Source: Streptomyces sp. NBC_00193 (lineage in GTDB: Bacteria > Actinomycetota > Actinomycetes > Streptomycetales > Streptomycetaceae). From it: a stretch of 64,000 bases of DNA. The stretch lies in assembly GCF_026342735.1 (NCBI RefSeq), contig NZ_JAPEMM010000002.1:868001-932000 (forward strand). Direction: 5' to 3'. Shown here piece by piece: positions 1 to 8,912 of the stretch. Positions within the stretch are counted from its first letter, which is position 1. Every line of letters starts with the position of its first letter. The position numbers and the translations under genes are program-made. Under the pieces are notes generated by a model, which saw only the letters and a program-made list of their open reading frames with translations, was not told where the DNA came from and ran no database searches.

Positions 1-32
1 ACTGCCGTTCGTGGTTCCCCTTGGAGGGCCCC

Positions 33-407
33 ATGTGTTTGTTCCAGTACGCAGACGACCCCGAGCCCGAGGAACGGGTCCCGGCCGGGCCCCTGTACGT
101 ACCGGCCCGGCCGGGTACCGCGCCGGTGGTGGTGCGCCTGTTCCGCACCCCGCTGGGGGCGCGTACCGCCGTCGGCTTCACCAGCGCCGGGCGGCTGGCG
201 GCCACCCTGGGCGCCGGGCAGCCCTGGATCCGGCTGTCCGCGACCGCGCTCCGCGCGCTGGCCGAACCGCTGGGAGCCTCCCTGTTGACGGTCGACCCGA
301 CCCTCACCGCTCCCCCGGTCACTCCGACGGCGGCCACCGGCCCCGTCACGGCGCGGGACGCCGCTCCCGTTCCACAGACCCCCGACACCACTGCCCGGAC
401 CGCCTGA
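33..407 (+). CDS. Small SAV_915-like protein upstream of lysA
   Basis: This encodes a protein of about 124 residues with no signal peptide or membrane segment. It resembles the small Streptomyces SAV_915-type proteins, whose role is unknown. The ATG at 33 is chosen because a GGAGGG ribosome site lies 4-5 bases before it. The gene ends 13 bases before the diaminopimelate decarboxylase gene and probably shares its transcript. The C-terminal third is rich in Ala, Thr and Pro and looks disordered. Family assignment is from memory of the fold-like pattern (VVVRLFRTPLGARTAVGFTS), so it is moderate. Confidence 0.6.
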   Translation: MCLFQYADDPEPEERVPAGPLYVPARPGTAPVVVRLFRTPLGARTAVGFTSAGRLAATLGAGQPWIRLSATALRALAEPLGASLLTVDPTLTAPPVTPTAATGPVTARDAAPVPQTPDTTARTA

Positions 408-420
408 AGGGGATCGCACC

Positions 421-1755
421 ATGACCATCGCCGCCCTCCCGGAGATCCTGACCGGCGCCGACGACCTGTCCCCGTGGCCCGCCTCCACCACCCTGCTCCC
501 GCACGGCGGCCTGGCCGTCGGCGGGGTGGCGCTGACCGAGATCGCCGAGCGGTTCGACACCCCGGCCTACGTCCTGGACGAGGGTGAGGTGCGCGGACGC
601 TGCCGTACCTACCGGGACGTCTTCCCCGACGCCGAAGTCCTCTACGCGGCCAAGGCCTTCCTCTCCCGCGCGATGGTGCGCTGGGTCCGGGAGGAGGGCC
701 TCGGCCTGGACGTCTGCTCCGCCGGGGAGCTGGAACTCGCCGTCACCGCCGGGTTCCCGCCCGAGCGGATGGTGCTGCACGGCAATGCCAAGTCGCCCCG
801 GGACATCGCGGCCGCGCTACGGCTCGGGGTGGGGCGGATCGTCATCGACAGCCCGTCCGAGATCGCCCGGATCGCGGCCGCCGTCGGCCCCCACGGACAC
901 CAGAAGGTGATGGTGCGGGTCGTCCCGGGCGTCTCGGCCGGCGGCCACGACAAGATCCGCACCGGTACGGAGGACCAGAAGTTCGGCCTGTCCCCCGCCG
1001 ACGGGGGCGCCCAGCACGCCATCGCGCGGATCCTGTCCCAGCCGCAGCTCGAACTCACCGGCCTGCACTGCCACATCGGCTCCCAGATCACCGAAGTGAA
1101 GCCCTACCTGACGGCCCTGCGCCGGATGGTGGGGCTGATGGCCCACGTCCGCGACACCCACGGGACCGCCCTGCCCGAGCTGGACATGGGCGGCGGCCAC
1201 GGCATCGCCTACCGGCCCGGCGACCCCGTCCTCGACCTCGCCCTGCTCGCGCGGCAGCTCCGTGGCGAACTGGCCGAGAGCTGCGCCGCCGTCGGGCTGA
1301 CCGTGCCCCGGCTCGTCATCGAACCCGGCCGGGCGATAGCCGGACCGGCGGGAGTCGCGCTGTACCGGGTGCTCGCCGTCAAGCACACCGGCGAGCGGGT
1401 CTTCGTCGCCGTGGACGGCGGCATGAGCGACAACCCGCGGCCCGCCCTGTACGGGGCGCGGTACGCGCCCCGGCTGGTGGGGCGCCGCTCCGCGGCCGGA
1501 TCCCGTACCACCACGGTCGTCGGCCGTCACTGCGAGGCGGGCGACGTCCTCGCCGCCGATGTCGAACTGCCGGGCGACATCCACCCCGGCGACCTGCTCG
1601 CCGTCCCGGTGGCGGGCGCGTACCAGCTCTCCATGGCCTCCGGCTACAACATGGTCGGCCGCCCTCCGGTCATCGCGGTCCACGAGGGCTCGGCCCGGGT
1701 CCTGGTGCGGCGCGAGACGCTGGACGACTTCCGCAGCCGCGACATCGGTCGCTAG
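421..1755 (+). CDS. lysA: Diaminopimelate decarboxylase-like PLP enzyme
   Basis: The protein (444 aa) is a fold-III PLP decarboxylase that would convert meso-diaminopimelate to lysine in the cytoplasm. The PLP lysine lies in YAAKAF (about residue 80), the phosphate-binding region in HCHIGSQI, and the C-terminal barrel carries EPGRAI and the catalytic HCEAGDVL Cys motif. Length is normal for LysA. It follows a small SAV_915-like gene rather than a lysine operon, so it may be a secondary or specialised copy. A related acceptor such as ornithine or another diamino acid cannot be excluded. Confidence 0.85.
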   Translation: MTIAALPEILTGADDLSPWPASTTLLPHGGLAVGGVALTEIAERFDTPAYVLDEGEVRGRCRTYRDVFPDAEVLYAAKAFLSRAMVRWVREEGLGLDVCSAGELELAVTAGFPPERMVLHGNAKSPRDIAAALRLGVGRIVIDSPSEIARIAAAVGPHGHQKVMVRVVPGVSAGGHDKIRTGTEDQKFGLSPADGGAQHAIARILSQPQLELTGLHCHIGSQITEVKPYLTALRRMVGLMAHVRDTHGTALPELDMGGGHGIAYRPGDPVLDLALLARQLRGELAESCAAVGLTVPRLVIEPGRAIAGPAGVALYRVLAVKHTGERVFVAVDGGMSDNPRPALYGARYAPRLVGRRSAAGSRTTTVVGRHCEAGDVLAADVELPGDIHPGDLLAVPVAGAYQLSMASGYNMVGRPPVIAVHEGSARVLVRRETLDDFRSRDIGR

Positions 1756-1762
1756 CGCCGCG

Positions 1763-2518
1763 TCAGAAGAGCGCCTGGACGGTTTCGGCAGCCGTTTCGC
1801 GCAGCCAGGTGTGGGCGCGGTCGTCGTCGTAGCGCTGGTGCCACAGCAGGTACAGCGGAACGTCGGGCAGCGGGAGCGGCAACGGCAGGGCGAACAGGCC
1901 GAGTTGGTCCCGGGCCGCGCGGGTGACCGCGTCGGGGAGGGTGACGACCAGGTCGGTGCCGAGGGCGAGTTGCAGGGCGAAGGCGGTGGTGGGCCCGGCG
2001 GAGACGACGCGTCGTTCGAGGCCGCGTGCGGTCAGGGCGTCATCGATCGGGTCGCGCAGGCTTCCGCGCCGCGAGACGGTGAGGTGTTCGGCGGCCGTGT
2101 AGCGATCGAGGCTCAGCGGGCCTTCGGCGAGCGGGTGGCCCGGACGGACGGCGACGACCAGCCGGTCCCTGCCGACGAGGCGGTGGCGGATGTCGGGGAG
2201 CGCCGGCCGGCTGGAGCTCGATTCGAGGTCGACCTCGCCGCGGCGCAGCTCGGGGGTGTCCGTGCCGGGTTCGGCGGGCAGCCGCAGCTGGACCCCGGGG
2301 GCTCGGCGGTGGACGGCGGTGATCAGGGCGGTGCCGCACGCGGCGGCCAGGGCGTCGTGCCAGCGCACGGTGAAGACCCGTTCCAGAGCCGCCAGGTCGA
2401 GTTCCTGTTGTGCGGAGAGAAGCCGGTGGGCCTGCTGGACGAGGGTGTGGACCTCGCGGGCAGGGAACGAGCCGCCCGCATCGACCGAATCCAGGGAGCC
2501 CGCCATGAGCACAGCCAT
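1763..2518 (-). pseudogene. LysR-type regulator lacking its DNA-binding domain
   Basis: The reading frame matches the effector-binding half of a LysR-type regulator, from the linker (VHTLVQQAHRLLSAQQELDL) through the periplasmic-binding-like domain to a normal C terminus. The N-terminal winged helix-turn-helix (about 70 residues) is missing, because the sequence upstream belongs to the divergent phosphatase gene, whose ATG overlaps this gene's first possible start codons. The product could not bind DNA in the usual way. It is probably a decayed gene whose 5' end was lost when the phosphatase gene came to lie here. Confidence 0.7.
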
Positions 2519-3317
2519 GCCTTTCGCCGCCGACACGACGCTCCTGCCCGAGGTGACCGCCGCGGTGAAGGCCGCCGGCCGCACGTTGCGCGACCGCCAT
2601 ACCCCGTACGCCCGAGGAGTGAGCCTCGACGAGGTCGTCGAGGAGATCCACGCCAACGACGACGCGGTCCTGGACGTACTGCGGGAGCCGCTGCTGCGGG
2701 CCCGGCCTGGATCGCAGTGGGCCGAGGACGAGCTGGCCGGCGGCGCGCTCCCGTCCGGGGAGTGGTGGGTCGTCGACCCCGCCGAGGGCAACATCAACCA
2801 CGTCCACGGCATGGACGACTGGTCCGTCACCGCCACCCTGGTCCGCGACAACCGGCCGGTACTCACCGTCGTCCACCTGCCGCTGACCGACGACACCTAC
2901 ACGGCCGTCGCCGGCGGTGGCGCCCGGCTGGGCGGCCGACCGCTGCAGGTGTCCGCCAAGACCGACCTGGGCGCGGCACTCACCGGCACCGGCCAGGCCA
3001 GGCCAGGCGAGGACGAGCGCACCTTCCGGCGGATCGGCGACTCCGTCACCGCCATGCTCGTCAACGGCCTGGTCGTACGCGTGTCCGTGCCCGCCACGAT
3101 GCAGCTCATCCACGTCGCCGCCGGGCGCATGGACGCGTTCTGGCAGTTCTCCGACGTCCGCTCCGGCCTGGTCGCCGGCGCGCTGCTGGTCTCCGAGGCC
3201 GGAGGCACCGTCACCGACCTGGCGGGCGAGCCCTGGACCACCGGCAGCCGCGACTTCCTGGCCTCCGCCCCCGGCATCCACACCGCCGCCCTGAAGGTCC
3301 TGTCGCCGATCGCCTGA
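2505..3317 (+). CDS. Inositol monophosphatase-family protein
   Basis: The 270-residue protein matches the inositol monophosphatase fold. The usual metal motif DPxDGT appears as DPAEGN (WVVDPAEGNINH), and the C-terminal motif usually written WDxAAG appears as FSDVRSG followed by LLVSEAGG. These changes at metal-binding positions suggest altered activity, so inositol-phosphate hydrolysis should not be assumed. Start ATG 2505 overlaps the remnant LysR gene on the other strand. The next gene follows after 48 bases. Confidence 0.75.
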   Translation: MSTAMPFAADTTLLPEVTAAVKAAGRTLRDRHTPYARGVSLDEVVEEIHANDDAVLDVLREPLLRARPGSQWAEDELAGGALPSGEWWVVDPAEGNINHVHGMDDWSVTATLVRDNRPVLTVVHLPLTDDTYTAVAGGGARLGGRPLQVSAKTDLGAALTGTGQARPGEDERTFRRIGDSVTAMLVNGLVVRVSVPATMQLIHVAAGRMDAFWQFSDVRSGLVAGALLVSEAGGTVTDLAGEPWTTGSRDFLASAPGIHTAALKVLSPIA

Positions 3318-3365
3318 CCGACGACCTCCGCCCTTCCCGCCCGACAACGCAAGGAGCATCACCTC

Positions 3366-3767
3366 ATGACCAGCATCGGCATCCTGGGCGCCGGCCGCGT
3401 CGGCGCCAACCTCGCAGGCAAGCTCTCCGCGGCCGGACACCATGTCGCCCTCGGCCGCCGGAGCCCGACGGAGCAGCCCGCAGCGGTTGCCGAAGGCACG
3501 GGCCCCCGCGTCTCCTTCGCCGACCAGCGCACCACCGCCCGCACGGCGGACATCGTGATCAACGCGACGCCGGGCGACAGCGCCCTCGACCTCCTGGCCG
3601 GCCTGCGAACCGAACTCGCCGGCAAGATCCTCATCGACGTCTCCAACGCCACCCACGACCTCGGCGACATCACCACGGCCCGCGCCACCGAAGCCATGAT
3701 CCTGGTCGTGCCCCACGTCCTGCGCCGACACGGCTTCAGGCCGTTCGCCGTCTCCCTCGCCCGCTGA
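3366..3767 (+). pseudogene. NADP-binding oxidoreductase with internal deletion
   Basis: The product begins with a clear Rossmann nucleotide-binding motif (GILGAGRVGANLAGKL) of the NADPH-dependent F420 reductase / ketopantoate-like group. It runs normally to DVSNATHD (about residue 99). It then jumps directly to the family's usual C-terminal segment (TARATEAMILVVPHVLRR). Relatives are about 200 residues; this is 133. The middle third, including much of the dimer and active region, is absent while the frame is kept. It is probably non-functional or only a nucleotide-binding remnant. Confidence 0.65.
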
Positions 3768-3800
3768 ACCCCATCGCCGCGGTGTGAGTACGGTCTGCTC

Positions 3801-4991
3801 ATGCAGAAAGTGGAATGGGGACAGCGGGGGCATGTCCTTCTCATAGCGGGGGACGGCGCCGTGCGCCGTCGCGCTGTTCAGGTGGCTCCGAGTGCCAACC
3901 TGGCCGCGCTCGGGGTCGTTCCGGTTTCGCTGCTCCTGAACAGTGGCGTCTCCTGCGATACGACCTACCTGGACGGGGCCCGGGATCCGAACCTGGTGGT
4001 GACGCGGTTGCGGACGGCTGCGGCTACCCGGGGTCCGCTGCTGGTCTATCTGTCGGGCCGCCTCACCGTCGACCGCCGTGGCCGTCGGCTGCACCTGGCC
4101 CTGGCCGGTACGACGGCCGGGTCGGTTCGCTATACGGCGCTGCCCTGGGAGTGGCTGGGCAGGGAACTGCGGGGCCGTCCGGCCGGGCTGACGACGGTGG
4201 TGCTGGACCTGGTCGCGGACAAGGCGGCGTGGCCGCTGCTGCAGGAGTACGGCAGCTTGCCCGCGTCTCCTTCCGCCGAGGTGTACGGGGTCGTCTCGCC
4301 GCCGGATTTCGCCGGCAGCGGGACTGCGGTGAGCAGGTACACCCGGTGCTGGATCGCTCAGCTCGCCGCGGGTCCGGGCCGCCCGGCGAATCTTCAGGTG
4401 CACGCTCTGGCCGTTGGTGCGGCGGCGCTGCCGCCGGGCACGCTGGTCGTGCCGACCGCGCGTGAGCTCGCCGCCCCGGCTTCCCCAGTGAGCGGGGCCC
4501 CCGTCATGGGCCGGCAGGAGGTGGCCGCTCGGCAGCCGACCGCCGCGGACGAGGTGGTGCGGGATCCGCGGCCGCAGATCCATGCCCTGGCCCTTGCGGG
4601 CCGGCACGCGGAGGCCGCGGGTCTCGCCGAGGCCTGGGAGCAGTACGTGCTGCAGCGGTCGGGGTACGGGTCGCCCGGAGCCATCAGCTGGCTGGAGATC
4701 CGTGCCGATCTCGCGCGGATGGCAGGTTCCTTCGAGCTCGCGACCCGGCTGTGGACCAAGGCGGGCCGGATCCGGCTGGGCAGTCAGTCTCCCGATGCGC
4801 CGGAGGTCCACGCGGCCGCGGACGGCGCCCTGCACTGCTGGACCAGGCTCAGAGAGCCGGCGGCGGCCCTCGACACCGCTGCGGAGCTCATCCGCCTCCT
4901 GCACGACCTGCCGTCCCTCGACCCCCGGAACGTCAAACTGGCCGAGCAGCGCCTGGAGTTCCTGCACGGTCCTTCGGGCAGACCCGGATAG
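3801..4991 (+). CDS. Conserved protein with caspase-like N-terminal region
   Basis: This 396-residue protein has an N-terminal alpha/beta region (VLLIAGDGAVRRRAV; PLLVYLSGRLTVDRRGRRLHLAL; LTTVVLDLVADKAAW) that recalls caspase-like domains in Streptomyces regulatory proteins. The usual catalytic His and Cys are not both evident, so it may be a pseudo-caspase. The C-terminal third (about residues 250-390) is helical and TPR-like (ALALAGRHAEAAGLAEAWEQYV). No signal peptide is visible. The function is unknown. Confidence 0.5.
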   Translation: MQKVEWGQRGHVLLIAGDGAVRRRAVQVAPSANLAALGVVPVSLLLNSGVSCDTTYLDGARDPNLVVTRLRTAAATRGPLLVYLSGRLTVDRRGRRLHLALAGTTAGSVRYTALPWEWLGRELRGRPAGLTTVVLDLVADKAAWPLLQEYGSLPASPSAEVYGVVSPPDFAGSGTAVSRYTRCWIAQLAAGPGRPANLQVHALAVGAAALPPGTLVVPTARELAAPASPVSGAPVMGRQEVAARQPTAADEVVRDPRPQIHALALAGRHAEAAGLAEAWEQYVLQRSGYGSPGAISWLEIRADLARMAGSFELATRLWTKAGRIRLGSQSPDAPEVHAAADGALHCWTRLREPAAALDTAAELIRLLHDLPSLDPRNVKLAEQRLEFLHGPSGRPG

Positions 4992-4997
4992 CCCCGA

Positions 4998-5043
4998 TCG
5001 GGCGTCTTTCCGGTACCCGGGTCCCGGGTACCGGAGACGCCCC
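4998..5043. terminator. Strong hairpin terminator
   Basis: A long inverted repeat has inner arms TCCGGTACCCGGG and CCCGGGTACCGGA around a single T, with flanking GCGTC and GACGC extending the stem. It sits just after the stop of the caspase-like gene and before the TetR gene, so it most likely ends the upstream transcript. Confidence 0.7.
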
Positions 5044-5148
5044 CCGCTACGCAAGCGATACGAAACGGACCGTTGCGTGATCAGTGTGTGGCTGAAACTG
5101 GCGACTGTCAACACGAGACGTAGCGTTGCGCTCGGATAGAGTTGGTCC

Positions 5149-5727
5149 GTGAGTCCCGCAACCCGCAGCGAAGAGTCCCGGCAGGCCATCATCGAGGCCG
5201 CTCTCGGCCTCTGTGTGGAGAGGGGATTCACCTCGACCACGATCGAGGGCATCGCCGCCCGGGCGGGGGTCGGCAAGACGACCATCTACCGGTGGTGGCC
5301 CTCCAAGGCCGCCATCCTCATCGAGGGCGTCGAGAACGCCCGGGACGCCGCCGCAGGCTTTCCCGATACCGGTGACATCCATGCGGACCTGGTCGCTCAG
5401 ACCTCCAGCGTCATGCGACTGTTCAACACCGAGTTCGGCGAGATCTGGCGAGGACTGATCGGCGCCGCCCAATCCGACGAGGTGGCCGCGGAGGGGGTCA
5501 CCCGCATCCTGCGGGTCTCCATCGACGCATGCGTCGAGCGCCTCGCCACCGCGCGCGACGCCGGGCAGATCCGCGCCGACCTCGACCTCGAGATGGCCGT
5601 CGAACTGCTCTACGGGCCGATCTACCACACCTGGCTCCTGCGCACCCGCCCCCTGCCGGAGGCGTACATGGAATCGGTTCTCGCCATGCTGCTGCCCGCG
5701 CTGGTACCTGCGCCCGACGGGCACTGA
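5149..5727 (+). CDS. TetR-family transcriptional regulator
   Basis: The 192-residue protein has a TetR N-terminal helix-turn-helix (FTSTTIEGIAARAGVGKTTIYRWWPSKAAIL, about residues 25-55) and a C-terminal all-helical ligand domain of the TetR_C type found in AcrR-like actinobacterial regulators. The start is GTG at 5149. The 100 bases upstream contain inverted CGCTACG/CGTAGCG elements that could be its own operator. No target gene is obvious: the next gene is a secreted repeat protein. Confidence 0.85.
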   Translation: MSPATRSEESRQAIIEAALGLCVERGFTSTTIEGIAARAGVGKTTIYRWWPSKAAILIEGVENARDAAAGFPDTGDIHADLVAQTSSVMRLFNTEFGEIWRGLIGAAQSDEVAAEGVTRILRVSIDACVERLATARDAGQIRADLDLEMAVELLYGPIYHTWLLRTRPLPEAYMESVLAMLLPALVPAPDGH

Positions 5728-5867
5728 ATTGTCCCGGCACGTTTCCTCGTGTCGCAGGCTGGGGAGGGCTCGGGCGTCGTGCCGTGCTCGCCGCCCGGGG
5801 GATCAACAGGGGTGGGCGGGTGCGTCCGGCGCCGTGTCAGTCCGAGAAGACAGGGGAGATCTTCTTG

Positions 5868-6983
5868 ATGCCCGTGGTGGTTTCCGCGTTGTTATCCGTG
5901 ATGGTGGCGCCTTCCGCGCTCTCCGCGCCCTCCGGCGCTGCCGTCTCGATGTACGAACTGCCGCTCCTGGCAGGCCATTCCAGTAGTTCGGCCCAGGCGA
6001 TGAACGACGCCGGCGACGTCGTGGGGCTCTCGCTCGACGAGAACGAGGACGGTTACCTCGTACGGTGGGGCGCCGACGGCTCCCTCACCCGTCTGCAGGC
6101 CGTCTCCGGTGGTTCGGGCGGGCAGGCGGTCAAGGTCGTCGAGGACGGCACCGTGGCCGGCTTCACCGCGACGGCGGACGGCGTGCGCCATGCCGCCCGA
6201 TGGGACGCGTCGGGTGCCCTCACCCGGCTCGAGGAGCCGGCGGGCTACGTCGACGGCGAAGCCCAGGACATCAACGACTCCCGCGTCGCCGTGGGACGTC
6301 TGTCGACGGCCGCCCGCACGCGCCCGGTGCGCTGGGGGCCGGACGGCCGGGCGACCGTACTGCGCCTGCCCCCGAGGGCGGAGGGGGGCGTCGCCACCGG
6401 GATCAACAAGCGCGGGGAGATCGCCGGTTACGTGTTCGTGCCGGGTGAGAAGACGCGGGCCGTGCGCTGGGACACCGCGGGCCGGGTCCACGATCTCGGC
6501 TCGCTCGGGGGCTCGTACAGCGAGCCGGCCGCGATCAACGACCGCGGCACGGTGATCGGCCGGGCGACCGACGGGGCCGGGGAGTGGAAGGCCGTCCGAG
6601 CCGCGCGCGGGAAGAAGTTCGAGGCCCTGCCGTCGCAGGGGATCGGCGCGCGGTCCGTGAGCGTCAACAACGCCGATGTCATCGTCGGGAACGTCAAGGA
6701 CCACGCCGTGCGGTGGGACGGGAACGTCACCACCGAGCTCGCGGTACTGCCCGGCACGGGCCGGGTCTTCGTGAACGGGATCAACGACGCGGGGACGGGC
6801 GTCGGCACCTCCGACGAGCGGGCCGTGACCTGGGACCCGCTGGGGCGGGTCACCGCCCTTCCGCTGCCCGCCGGCATCGACACGACCCAGCCGCTCGCGA
6901 TCAACGCGAAGGGGAGCGTCGCGGGCGACGTGGGCAGTTCGCGGAGCTGGCCGGTCCGCTGGCGCGCCGTCGTCTGGCGGTAG
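5868..6983 (+). CDS. Secreted HAF-repeat protein
   Basis: The protein (about 371 aa from ATG 5868) opens with a hydrophobic export signal ending near SALSAPSGA. The rest consists of repeats of the HAF / extracellular repeat type. Each has an AINDRGTVIGRATD-like unit followed by an AVRWDxxGRVxxL unit, in about seven copies, which is consistent with a beta-propeller. Such proteins are exported and have no known enzymatic role. A longer upstream frame exists, but the signal peptide supports the start given. Confidence 0.7.
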   Translation: MPVVVSALLSVMVAPSALSAPSGAAVSMYELPLLAGHSSSSAQAMNDAGDVVGLSLDENEDGYLVRWGADGSLTRLQAVSGGSGGQAVKVVEDGTVAGFTATADGVRHAARWDASGALTRLEEPAGYVDGEAQDINDSRVAVGRLSTAARTRPVRWGPDGRATVLRLPPRAEGGVATGINKRGEIAGYVFVPGEKTRAVRWDTAGRVHDLGSLGGSYSEPAAINDRGTVIGRATDGAGEWKAVRAARGKKFEALPSQGIGARSVSVNNADVIVGNVKDHAVRWDGNVTTELAVLPGTGRVFVNGINDAGTGVGTSDERAVTWDPLGRVTALPLPAGIDTTQPLAINAKGSVAGDVGSSRSWPVRWRAVVWR

Positions 6984-7035
6984 CCGACGCGGCGCCCGCC
7001 CGCGGCGCCCGCCCTCCTGCGCCCGCCCGCCCGGT

Positions 7036-7060
7036 CGGGACCGCCCGTACGGCGGTCCCG
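7036..7060 (+). terminator. Hairpin after the HAF-repeat gene
   Basis: Perfect 10-base arms CGGGACCGCC and GGCGGTCCCG surround a 5-base loop about 50 bases after the stop codon. There is no T-run, as is usual for Streptomyces terminators. Confidence 0.55.
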
Positions 7061-7215
7061 GCCCGGCCCCCGGCGGGCCGTTCTTGACGATCACGTGAAC
7101 GCATCCGATCTTCCTGACGCATGCGGGACCGATCGGGTTCTCCTTGCCCGAGGCGACGTGGACGTCCGTCCGTCGCCGGTACACCATCCCGGTGTACCGG
7201 AAAGGGAGTTGGCAC

Positions 7216-7884
7216 ATGAAGCAGCAGCACTTGCGGGTCCTGGTCGCGGTCGGGGTCCTCACGCTGGGATCGGCCGGCACGGGGAGCGCACACGCGAGCC
7301 CGGCCTCGCCCCCGGGCTGCCCGGCGGTGGCGGAGGTCTTCGCCACCGACAACACGGCGATCATCACGGACCCGGCGGACCCCCGGCTGCGGACCCGCCT
7401 GCACCGCTTCGACCACGAGGTGCGCGGCATCATCCGGGCCCACGGCGCGAAGCCCGGCTCCTCGACCTTGCTGGACGGAGTCTTCTGGTCCGACGAGCTG
7501 AAGCAGACCACCTACGAGCGCTCGCGCGAGTTCGAGGTCAACCGGGTCGACCCGGCGGGGCTGCGCCACATCGCCGACGTCATCCGCAAGCAGTACCACC
7601 AGGAGTCGGTGCTGACGTTCCGCTGCCTGCCGCGGAACGCGCCGGACACCGACGCCGTGCAGATCCAGGCCCCGGGAGTGAGCCCGACCCGCCTCCATGA
7701 CGCCCTCCTCGCCGACCCCGAGGCCCGCGAACGCCTCGGCGGGGGCTCCGTGACCGTCGACGGCAGGCTGATCCTCATCGCCCCGCTCACCGACCTCCCC
7801 CTCGCCAAGAAGCTCACGGCGGAACTGGGAGTCGACTGGGACACCGCGGAAGTGCGCTACGGGGACGAGGAGTTCGTGGGCTGA
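7216..7884 (+). CDS. Secreted hypothetical protein
   Basis: The 222-residue protein has a classical signal peptide (MKQQHLRVLVAVGVLTLG, cleavage probably after AHA near residue 27). Two Cys residues (GCPAV and FRCLPR) could form a disulfide. The rest is mixed alpha/beta with no recognised domain. The ATG at 7216 is supported by AAAGGGAG 7 bases before it. Its position before the methionine importer may be incidental, since a promoter-like region separates them. Confidence 0.6.
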   Translation: MKQQHLRVLVAVGVLTLGSAGTGSAHASPASPPGCPAVAEVFATDNTAIITDPADPRLRTRLHRFDHEVRGIIRAHGAKPGSSTLLDGVFWSDELKQTTYERSREFEVNRVDPAGLRHIADVIRKQYHQESVLTFRCLPRNAPDTDAVQIQAPGVSPTRLHDALLADPEARERLGGGSVTVDGRLILIAPLTDLPLAKKLTAELGVDWDTAEVRYGDEEFVG

Positions 7885-7962
7885 CGCTCCACACCTCCCT
7901 CCCCCCTCCCCCACCGCCTTTCATTCATTGCAGATTCATGAATTGAACCAAAGATTCGAAGG

Positions 7963-7994
7963 TAGCTGGACGAGTTCGATCTACGATCCAGCTA
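7963..7994 (+). promoter_or_regulatory. Inverted repeat upstream of metQ
   Basis: TAGCTGGA (7963-7970) and TCCAGCTA (7987-7994) form perfect 8-base arms around a 16-base centre. The site is in an unusually AT-rich leader 28 bases before the metQ start. It could be an operator or an RNA hairpin controlling the methionine importer. No known riboswitch consensus was recognised. Confidence 0.45.
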
Positions 7995-8021
7995 TCCCTT
8001 CGTTTGACTCTTCCTCTGCAC

Positions 8022-8912
8022 ATGGATCACACAATGATTTCTGCACTGCCGCGTCGACGTACCCTGCTCGCCGCGTCCAGCGCCGCCGTTCTCGCCCTCC
8101 TCCTGTCCGGCTGCGGCGCCGGAGGCTCGGACGACCACCGCATCCGGGTCGGCATCTCCGGAGACTCCCCGGAATGGGACGTCCTCGCCAAGGAGGCCAA
8201 GAAGGAGGGCCTCACCGTGGAGACGGTGGTGTTCGACGACTACTCGCTGCCCAACAAGGCCCTCAGCGCCGGTGACATCGAGCTCAACGCCTTCCAGCAC
8301 CTGGTCTTCCTCGCCCAGTCGAACACCGAGAACAAGACCGACATCGCCCCCATCGCCGCGACCACAGTGGTCCCCCTCGGCCTCTACTCCAGCAAGCACA
8401 AGCAGCTCGCGGACCTCCCCGACCGGGCCGAGATAGCCCTGCCCAACGACCCCGCCAACCAGGGGCGCGGCCTGCGCGTGCTGGAACAGGCGAAGCTCAT
8501 CGAGCTGCGGAAGGACGCGGGGCTCTTCGCCACTCCCGACGACATCACCGCCAACCCCAAGCACGTCAAGCTCACTCCGGTCAACGCCCAGCAGACCCCC
8601 CGGACCCTCCAGGACACGGACGCCGCGATCATCAACGACGGCGTGGCCGAGCTCGCCGGCATCAAGGCCGACACCGCGCTCTTCAAGGACGACCCGGCCG
8701 GGCCGCAGTCCGTCCCCTACCTGAACGTCATCGCCGCCCGCGCGGACCGGAAGGACGACGCGGACTACCAGAAGATCGTCAAGCTCTACGCCTCGCAGGT
8801 CGTGCAGGACGAGGTCCGCCGCACCAGCAACGGCACCGCCCACCACATCGAGCTGCCCGCCGCCGAGCTGCAGGCCGAGGTGGCCCGCATCCAGAAGCAG
8901 CTGAAGCGATGA
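8022..8912 (+). CDS. metQ: Methionine-binding lipoprotein
   Basis: This is the substrate-binding component of a D/L-methionine ABC importer. A lipobox (LLLSGC, Cys about residue 31) follows a short hydrophobic signal, so the mature protein is anchored outside the membrane. The NlpA/MetQ signature is clear (IRVGISGDSPEWDVLAKEA, LNAFQHLVFL, TVVPLGLYS, IALPNDPANQGRGLRVLEQA). The 296-residue length is normal. ATG 8034 is an alternative start. The stop overlaps the metN start (ATGA), so the three met genes form one operon. Confidence 0.92.
   Translation: MDHTMISALPRRRTLLAASSAAVLALLLSGCGAGGSDDHRIRVGISGDSPEWDVLAKEAKKEGLTVETVVFDDYSLPNKALSAGDIELNAFQHLVFLAQSNTENKTDIAPIAATTVVPLGLYSSKHKQLADLPDRAEIALPNDPANQGRGLRVLEQAKLIELRKDAGLFATPDDITANPKHVKLTPVNAQQTPRTLQDTDAAIINDGVAELAGIKADTALFKDDPAGPQSVPYLNVIAARADRKDDADYQKIVKLYASQVVQDEVRRTSNGTAHHIELPAAELQAEVARIQKQLKR

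Noticed and set aside
2040..5285. Minus-strand open frame of more than 1000 codons
   Set aside because: It lies opposite several real genes, reads as Arg/Gly/Pro-rich low-complexity sequence and matches no family; long antisense frames are common in high-GC DNA.
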